Shown piece by piece: positions 59,563 to 64,000 of a stretch of DNA of 64,000 bases. The DNA lies in NCBI GenBank assembly GCA_963753905.1, contig CAVWDZ010000001.1, forward strand, positions 2,170,001-2,234,000. The letters run 5' to 3'. The notes beneath the pieces were generated by a model, which saw only the letters and a list, made by a program, of their open reading frames with translations, made no database searches and had not been told where the DNA came from. A program made the translations under genes and the position numbers. The stretch's first letter is position 1, and each line of letters opens with the position of its first letter. The stretch comes from Bog-756 sp963753905 (lineage in GTDB: Bacteria; Actinomycetota; Acidimicrobiia; Acidimicrobiales; RAAP-2).

Positions 59563-60759
59563 TCAGTCGATGGACCAGTCGGCCCCCACGTAGATCGGTG
59601 AGAGCCCCATCACCCCCTGTGGGGTCTTGACCCGGTCCGGACCGAAGGTGTCGAAGGTCACGACCGGTTGCCATGGCAGCAACGGATCCCGCTTGCCTCG
59701 CGGGTAGCCGGTGATTGCGGTCCACACCGCGTACTGCCCCCTCGGCAGCGGGAGGTACCGGAGGCGGCAGCGGATCTCGAAGTCCCCCTGAGGTACGAAC
59801 CCGTTGTACTCGACGATGAACATCGGGAATGCGGTCCCTTGCGAGATGCCCACGTAGAAATCGGCCTGAGCCGCCTCGGGCGAGCGCAGGGCAAAGCAGA
59901 TGTCGACCGGCTCCCCCGATCGCAGGGCTCCCCCGTCAGCAGCCTCGACCTCCACCTTCAGCACGTCGACGACTCCCTGATTGCCGGTGATCGAGGCGGC
60001 GTTCTCCTTGAGCGAGGCCCGGTAGAGGGCCAGCACCTCCTTGGTCGGCCCGGCGGCGCGGACTTCCGCATTGGCCAACCAGACGGCCCGGTCGCAGGAG
60101 GCCTCGACCGAGGCGAGGTCATGGGAGACGTAGAGCAGGGTGGTGCCGCGCTGGACGATCTCACCGATCCGATTGAGGCACTTCTGCTGGAAGTTGGCGT
60201 CCCCGACCGAGAGGACCTCGTCGACCAGCAGGATGTCCGGCTCGAGGAAGGCGGCAATGGCGAAGCCGAGACGCACCTGCATCCCCGACGAGTAGAACTT
60301 GACCGCTCGGTCTATGGCGTCACCAACCCCGGCGAACTCGACGATGTCGTCGAACTCCTGACGGATCTTCTCCCGGCCCATCCCGAGGACGGTCCCGTAG
60401 AGGAAGACGTTCTCGCGCCCGCTCAGCTCGGGATGGAGACCACTGGTCACGCTGAGCAGTGCGCCGATGCGCCCGCGGACGTCGCAAATTCCGGCGGTCT
60501 GGTAGGTCACCTGGCTCAGGATCTTGAGCATGGTCGTCTTGCCCGATCCGTTGATCCCGATGAGGGCCAGGCTCCCTCCGGGCTCGACCGTGAAGTTGAT
60601 GTCCTTCAGGACCCAGCGCCACTGCTTCTCTTGACGGCCTTCTTTGAACCGGCGCCGCAGCTTGACCAGGTGCTCGGTCATCTGCGGCTGGACGGGGTCG
60701 GCGAGGAACTTCTTCCAGACCTGCTCGACGCGGATGGAGCCGTCAGGCAATGTCAGCAA
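59563..60759 (-). CDS. ABC transporter ATP-binding protein with Wzt-type C-terminal domain, copy 2
   Basis: This protein is identical to the product of 53629-54825 (398 aa): Walker A at 68-76, signature at 157-161, Walker B at 175-181, glycan-recognition-like domain from about 250. It follows the permease copy 2 with a 17-base overlap and a TTG start. Because the proteins are identical, the two copies cannot differ in substrate at this point; the effect would be gene dosage or separate regulation by flanking sequence, though the promoter region is duplicated as well. Confidence 0.9.
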   Translation of the reverse strand: MLTLPDGSIRVEQVWKKFLADPVQPQMTEHLVKLRRRFKEGRQEKQWRWVLKDINFTVEPGGSLALIGINGSGKTTMLKILSQVTYQTAGICDVRGRIGALLSVTSGLHPELSGRENVFLYGTVLGMGREKIRQEFDDIVEFAGVGDAIDRAVKFYSSGMQVRLGFAIAAFLEPDILLVDEVLSVGDANFQQKCLNRIGEIVQRGTTLLYVSHDLASVEASCDRAVWLANAEVRAAGPTKEVLALYRASLKENAASITGNQGVVDVLKVEVEAADGGALRSGEPVDICFALRSPEAAQADFYVGISQGTAFPMFIVEYNGFVPQGDFEIRCRLRYLPLPRGQYAVWTAITGYPRGKRDPLLPWQPVVTFDTFGPDRVKTPQGVMGLSPIYVGADWSID

Positions 60760-61768
60760 AGCTCACCTCGAACTTCTTGAAGATGATGTAGCCGAACACG
60801 AAATAGAGCACCGACCCGACGGCCGCCGCCAGCAATGGGGCGAACGCGGGATTCCCGCCGACGAGCATGGTCTGGCGGATCGAGTTGATGACCGGACCGA
60901 TTGGGTTGAAGAAGCCGTAGATGACCTGAAGGTTGACAGTGAGCCCGCCCACCGCTTGCCCGTGCACGAGGTGGGCCTGGGTCACGTGGTACTGGGAGGG
61001 GATCTTGCTGAACGGCCAGATCACCGGAGTCAGGAAGATCCCGAGCGAGATCACGATCGGGATCAGTTGGCTCAGGTCACGGAACTGGACGATCAGGCTG
61101 GCGGCGCCGAGCGTGACCCCGGCAGTGAAGAGGATCTCGATGACGATGCACAAGGGCACCCACACGGTGGTCGGCTTGGGCAGTTGACCGAAGATGAGGA
61201 ACAGGAGGGCCAGCGGGATCCACGAGAGCACGGTGTTGAGGGCGTTGACCATCATGGTCTCGATGGGGAAGCACTCTCGAGGGAACTGGGTCTTGGAGAG
61301 CAGCGCCTTGTTGGTCAACAGCGCGTTCCCCCCTTGGCCGAGGGAGCTGGCGAAGTAGCTCCAGCAGAGCACGCCGACGAAGGCGTAGAGGGCGAAAGGG
61401 GTGCTGCCGGGTGTGTAGCCCTTCACCCGCGAGAAGACGATGATGAGGACGAGCAGGGTGGCGACCGGGTTCACGATCGCCCAGAGAACGCCGAGGGTGG
61501 CCTGCTTGTACTGGACCCGGAAGTCGCGCTCGGCCAGCGTGAAGACGATCTCCCGGTGCGCCCACACCGCCCGGGCTCCATCCGCCAGGGTGGTCGTGTG
61601 CCTGTAGAGGATCCCGTCCGGAGGTTCGTCGGGGATGGCGGAGAGATCGGCGATGTAGAGGGAGTCCGGATGGTCCGGCTGGGCGGTTCGTCCGTCCTCG
61701 ACCACCCGCTCGGCCGCGCCCTCCGGAACGGGCGCGTCCGCGTCTTCCGGTGCAGACTCAGCCGTCAC
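60743..61768 (-). CDS. ABC-2 type polysaccharide export permease (Wzm/TagG-like), copy 2
   Basis: This protein is identical to the product of 54809-55834 (341 aa, six membrane segments after an acidic N-terminus). GTG 61768 has AGAGGGG upstream and overlaps the stop of the possible 16-codon leader frame (61765-61815). Together with the downstream ATPase it forms a second complete exporter. The next gene upstream on this strand is the GT4 gene ending at 62099, but the eroded GT4 fragment lies between on the opposite strand. Confidence 0.9.
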   Translation of the reverse strand: MTAESAPEDADAPVPEGAAERVVEDGRTAQPDHPDSLYIADLSAIPDEPPDGILYRHTTTLADGARAVWAHREIVFTLAERDFRVQYKQATLGVLWAIVNPVATLLVLIIVFSRVKGYTPGSTPFALYAFVGVLCWSYFASSLGQGGNALLTNKALLSKTQFPRECFPIETMMVNALNTVLSWIPLALLFLIFGQLPKPTTVWVPLCIVIEILFTAGVTLGAASLIVQFRDLSQLIPIVISLGIFLTPVIWPFSKIPSQYHVTQAHLVHGQAVGGLTVNLQVIYGFFNPIGPVINSIRQTMLVGGNPAFAPLLAAAVGSVLYFVFGYIIFKKFEVSFADIA

Positions 61769-61815
61769 TGATGAATCCCCTCTCTGGCCATACGAACCGG
61801 CCAGTCGCTGCACAT
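61765..61815 (-). other. Possible 16-codon leader reading frame before the permease, copy 2
   Basis: Identical to the frame at 55831-55881, with its TGA overlapping the permease GTG. Confidence 0.25.
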
Positions 61816-61826
61816 CCCTGCGAACC

Positions 61827-61832
61827 ATCGTA
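61827..61832 (-). promoter_or_regulatory. Probable -10 hexamer of the ABC transporter operon, copy 2
   Basis: TACGAT on the minus strand, the counterpart of the hexamer at 55893. Confidence 0.4.
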
Positions 61833-61884
61833 GTCCAGGGAACGAGCGGCCCGGAAGTGGATCGCGCCTGGTAGGAGTGGGCGC

Positions 61885-61890
61885 TAGCAT
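61885..61890 (+). promoter_or_regulatory. -10 hexamer of a leaderless start, copy 2
   Basis: TAGCAT, six bases, then ATG 61897 of a decayed GT4 start. It may still fire a short transcript antisense to the neighbouring GT4 gene. Confidence 0.45.
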
Positions 61891-61896
61891 CACCGG

Positions 61897-62090
61897 ATGC
61901 ACGGATCGGGGGCAGGCACGGATGTCTGCGAGGTCGCCCCGGTGTGCCGGATCCGGGGGCTGGTGGCGCTCGCATGCCTGGGCGTCGGAGTGCCGAGCAT
62001 GGCGGCAGACATGGTGGCCGACGAGCCCACCGGCGCGTCGGCTACGGGGCGGCCTACCGCTCGAGGCCCAGGACAGCGCCGGCTCCCACC
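61897..62090 (+). pseudogene. Eroded 5' end of a GT4 glycosyltransferase gene
   Basis: The frame begins MHGSGAGTDVCEVAPV and goes on with LVALACLGVGVPSMAADMV, matching LVAIKCLGFGGAERLVVDM of the intact gene at 56986. Past about 62010 the base-level similarity continues (gcgtcggctacggggcggcctacc against gcgttcgcctacgaggtggcctacc) but with small deletions that shift the frame. Nothing of the remaining roughly 1 kb is left; the opposite-strand GT4 gene ends at 62099. So a GT4 gene once stood divergent from the transporter here and was lost. Confidence 0.7.
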
Positions 62091-62098
62091 GAGGACCA

Positions 62099-63367
62099 CT
62101 ACCTGGGCTTCGACCTCTTCGCGCTCCCGCCCGCCGCGACCCGTTGGGCCACCTCGGCCACCCTGGCCTCGACGAGGTCCTCGGTGAACCGCTCTTCGTA
62201 GAGTGCCTGGGCGGAAGCGACCACCCGCCCACGCAGCCGGCTGTCGGCCAGCAGGCGAGCGCAGGCTGCAGCCAACTCACGGGCCGTGTCGCCGAGGAGG
62301 AGGTGCACCCCGTCCTCGACGCCGAGCCCCTCGGCCCCGAGCGTCGTCGAAACCACCGGAATGCGGTGGGCGAAGGCTTCGAGAATCTTGATCCGGGTCC
62401 CGCTGCCGAAGCGGATCGGCACGACCACCAGATCGGCCCGGGCCAGCTCGTCGCCCATGTCGGCGACCCGTCCGACGACTGATACCGACGGAGGATTGTC
62501 GAGCCGTTCGAGGGACGGCGTGCTCGTACCGACCAGACGAATGCGCACGTCGGGCACCCAGCGGCGCAGTTCCGGGGCCACCTCGTCGACGAGGAACCGG
62601 GAAGCCTCTGCGTTGGGCGGGTAGCGGAGGGTGCCCTGGAAGAGCACGGTCGGTGGCGCGGCGACGTCTTCCGGGCCGAGCGGGGCACCCACCAGGCAGA
62701 ACGCATTCGGAACCACCTCGACCCGGGCCATCCCGCCGGTCACCGCCCGCTCGGCATCCAGCGCGCTGCACACCACCGTGGCGGCGCAACCGGCCGACGC
62801 CCGTGCCTGGAGCCGCGCCCACCGCCGGATCTCCTCTGCGGAGAGGGCGCGTGCTGCACGGATCCGCAGGCGACTCCCGACCCCCCTGGCCGAGGGGCGT
62901 GGCACGGCCAGCCGAGCCGCGATCTTGTGGTCTTCGAGATCGTCCACGTCGAGCACGGCCGGCAGGGCGGGAGCGACGTCCCATCCGCCCAACAGCGCCC
63001 ACGATCGAACCCTGAAGTACCAGATCAGGTCATAACTCCCCGAGGCGAACCGAGCGAGAGCTCGGGTGACCGGCCCGGTGACCGCCGCGCGGTCGCGGAA
63101 CGAGAGCTCTATCGGGGTGGCCGTCCGGGCGAGGGCCGCGAGCAGCCCGATGCCGCTGGCCGCCCGGGCGTCGTAGGGGACCACGGCCACCCGATCGAGA
63201 CCGGGCACCTCGTCGGGGGGAGCGATGTCCTCGCGGGTCCGCGGGACGACCGAGAAAAGGTCCGCCGTCCCGCACCGGGCAAGCCCGCGCAAGACTGTCT
63301 GCAGCCGCATCCGCGAACCACTGTTGACCGGCCACGGGTACTCGCTGGCGATCACCAAACTTCTCAT
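62099..63367 (-). CDS. GT4 glycosyltransferase
   Basis: This 422-aa GT-B enzyme has SLVIASEYPWPVNSGSRMRL near the start (a loop seen in sugar transferases related to GT4 PslH-like enzymes), WYFRVRSWALL, VLDVDDLEDHKIAAR, VVPNAFCL, then VLFQGTLRYPPNAEASRFL and IRFGSGTRIKILEAFAHRIPVVSTTLGAEGL with the E-x7-E region. It probably acts in the cytoplasm on the same glycan. ATG 63367 has GGGGCGTGG just upstream; the leader from the TACCAT hexamer at 63452 is about 80 bases. It reads towards the second transporter copy but ends before the eroded fragment. Confidence 0.86.
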   Translation of the reverse strand: MRSLVIASEYPWPVNSGSRMRLQTVLRGLARCGTADLFSVVPRTREDIAPPDEVPGLDRVAVVPYDARAASGIGLLAALARTATPIELSFRDRAAVTGPVTRALARFASGSYDLIWYFRVRSWALLGGWDVAPALPAVLDVDDLEDHKIAARLAVPRPSARGVGSRLRIRAARALSAEEIRRWARLQARASAGCAATVVCSALDAERAVTGGMARVEVVPNAFCLVGAPLGPEDVAAPPTVLFQGTLRYPPNAEASRFLVDEVAPELRRWVPDVRIRLVGTSTPSLERLDNPPSVSVVGRVADMGDELARADLVVVPIRFGSGTRIKILEAFAHRIPVVSTTLGAEGLGVEDGVHLLLGDTARELAAACARLLADSRLRGRVVASAQALYEERFTEDLVEARVAEVAQRVAAGGSAKRSKPR

Positions 63368-63451
63368 CCACGCCCCATTTGTCGAGACACCTGCCGGAGC
63401 CCGCGGCGGACGGCCACTCGCCGCCGGTCCCCGTCGGGGACGCGCGTCCAG

Positions 63452-63479
63452 ATGGTAGCGCTGGCGCCGCTGCTAGCCT
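63452..63479. promoter_or_regulatory. Divergent promoter region with two -10-like hexamers
   Basis: TACCAT on the minus strand (63452-63457) faces the GT4 gene starting at 63367. TAGCCT on the plus strand (63474-63479) faces the gene starting at 63518. No -35 boxes are clear. Confidence 0.35.
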
Positions 63480-63517
63480 TGTTCCGCCGCCGCCAGCGCG
63501 GTCAGGGAGTCGCGGCA

Positions 63518-64000
63518 ATGACGGAGCAGTGGCAATCAGCAGACGAACCCCTCGTCCTGCACGTGATCCCGAACCCGGTGGCACGCGGCGCCCAGCGTGA
63601 GGCCCGTGCCATCGCCGATCAGCTCGACGAAGCCGGGGTCCGTGCCCACCGCGTGCTCACCCTGTTCGACGGGCCACCCGGAGTGCGCGTCGATTACTCG
63701 CTCGGGTGCGCGGCAGATCCCGCGGCCGGGGGCTACCACCCCTTCGTCATCCCCAAACTCCGCGCCGCCCTCGAAAGGGCCGACCCTGAGGTGGTCGTCG
63801 CCCATGGGGGCGACCCGCTCAAGTACGTGGTCCCGGCCATGCTCGGCCGGCGGCGGCCCCTCGTCTACTACGCGATCGGGACCTACGCGGGTGCCCGGGA
63901 CCGGCGCCTGCAGGTCCGCCTCTGGCGGACGCTCGCCGCCCGGGTCGACGCGGTCGCGGCCGAGGGGCCGGAGACCGCGCTCGACTGCACCGATCTGCTC
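63518..64000 (+). CDS. GT4-like glycosyltransferase, N-terminal part (cut by window end)
   Basis: The frame stays open from ATG 63518 to the end of the window (161 codons). It reads LVLHVIPNPVARGAQREARAI, then PFVIPKLRAALERADPEVVVAHGGDPLKYVVPAML and YYAIGTYAG, the acceptor half of a GT-B enzyme (compare the VVHxHG block of GT4 proteins). The donor-binding half lies outside the window, so subfamily and catalytic residues cannot be checked. An AGGGAG stretch lies about nine bases before the ATG. It is divergent from the GT4 gene at 62099-63367. Confidence 0.75.
   Translation, partial: MTEQWQSADEPLVLHVIPNPVARGAQREARAIADQLDEAGVRAHRVLTLFDGPPGVRVDYSLGCAADPAAGGYHPFVIPKLRAALERADPEVVVAHGGDPLKYVVPAMLGRRRPLVYYAIGTYAGARDRRLQVRLWRTLAARVDAVAAEGPETALDCTDLL

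Larger units (their letters stand above)
59535..61970. repeat. Large direct repeat, copy 2 (2,436 bp)
   Basis: This is the second copy of the segment at 53601-56036, in the same orientation. Beyond its right border, similarity to a GT4 gene continues for about 120 bases, whereas in copy 1 the border is followed by unrelated sequence. That suggests copy 2 keeps the older right-hand flank and copy 1 is the derived insertion. Identity over the whole length implies a recent event or ongoing gene conversion. Confidence 0.95.

Noticed and set aside
53601..61970. Composite transposon or insertion sequence as the cause of the duplication
   Set aside because: No transposase gene, terminal inverted repeats or target-site duplication were seen at either border.
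1..64000. CRISPR arrays, tRNA or rRNA genes
   Set aside because: No regularly spaced repeats were seen and no tRNA cloverleaf or rRNA-like stretch was recognised by eye; a covariance-model search would be decisive.

Overview
The window is high-GC, densely coded bacterial DNA, about 50 genes with no gap over 300 bp. GTG starts, stop/start overlaps (GTGA, ATGA, TGATG), an F420-type luciferase-like oxidoreductase, a DUF1214 protein beside a sulfotransferase, an AftB-like membrane glycosyltransferase and frequent leaderless starts point to an actinomycete. Acidimicrobiia is my best guess, inferred without any database search. No rRNA, tRNA, CRISPR array, transposase or phage gene was seen.

Nearly everything is cell-surface glycan chemistry. 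(1) 166-21281: membrane acyltransferases, four of the window's five (three with a C-terminal SGNH domain), and a run of large multi-pass GT-C-like proteins, including three tandem paralogues sharing a CGCGD loop. (2) 21328-26475: a NifU-type Fe-S protein, then a coupled set of LLM oxidoreductase, SCP-type thiolase, FabH-like synthase and nucleotidyltransferase, then a GtrA-like protein. (3) 26562-34023: a large membrane protein, the fifth acyltransferase, a 2OG-Fe(II) oxygenase, a GT2-methyltransferase fusion, a methyltransferase and a small two-TM protein. (4) 34036-36847: cysDNC, making PAPS, with a one-base frameshift near the 3' end of cysD. Divergent from it (36968-39707) is a coupled GNAT, WecA-type phosphoglycosyltransferase and DegT aminotransferase set. 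(5) 39781-46299: a WbsX-like protein with a decayed methyltransferase tail, two sulfotransferases, a DUF1214 protein and an SDR. (6) 46351-53610: AsnB, a methyltransferase, three GT2 enzymes and a third sulfotransferase. (7) 53601-64000: a Wzm/Wzt-type exporter present twice as an apparently identical 2,436-bp direct repeat flanking three glycosyltransferases, then two more GT4 genes, the last cut by the window end.

The combined reading (inference) is a locus for a lipid-linked surface polysaccharide. It would be begun by the WecA-like enzyme, possibly on an N-acylated amino sugar, extended by GT2/GT4 enzymes, exported by the ABC transporter, and decorated outside the membrane by GT-C enzymes and acyltransferases. 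Sulfation would draw on PAPS from cysDNC.

The most unusual structures are the exact transporter duplication, whose right end carries the promoter and first codons of a lost GT4 gene (in copy 1 this fragment reads into, and overlaps by ATGA, the next glycosyltransferase), and the repeated pattern of a TANNNT hexamer 5-9 bases before an ATG or GTG, indicating leaderless mRNAs.
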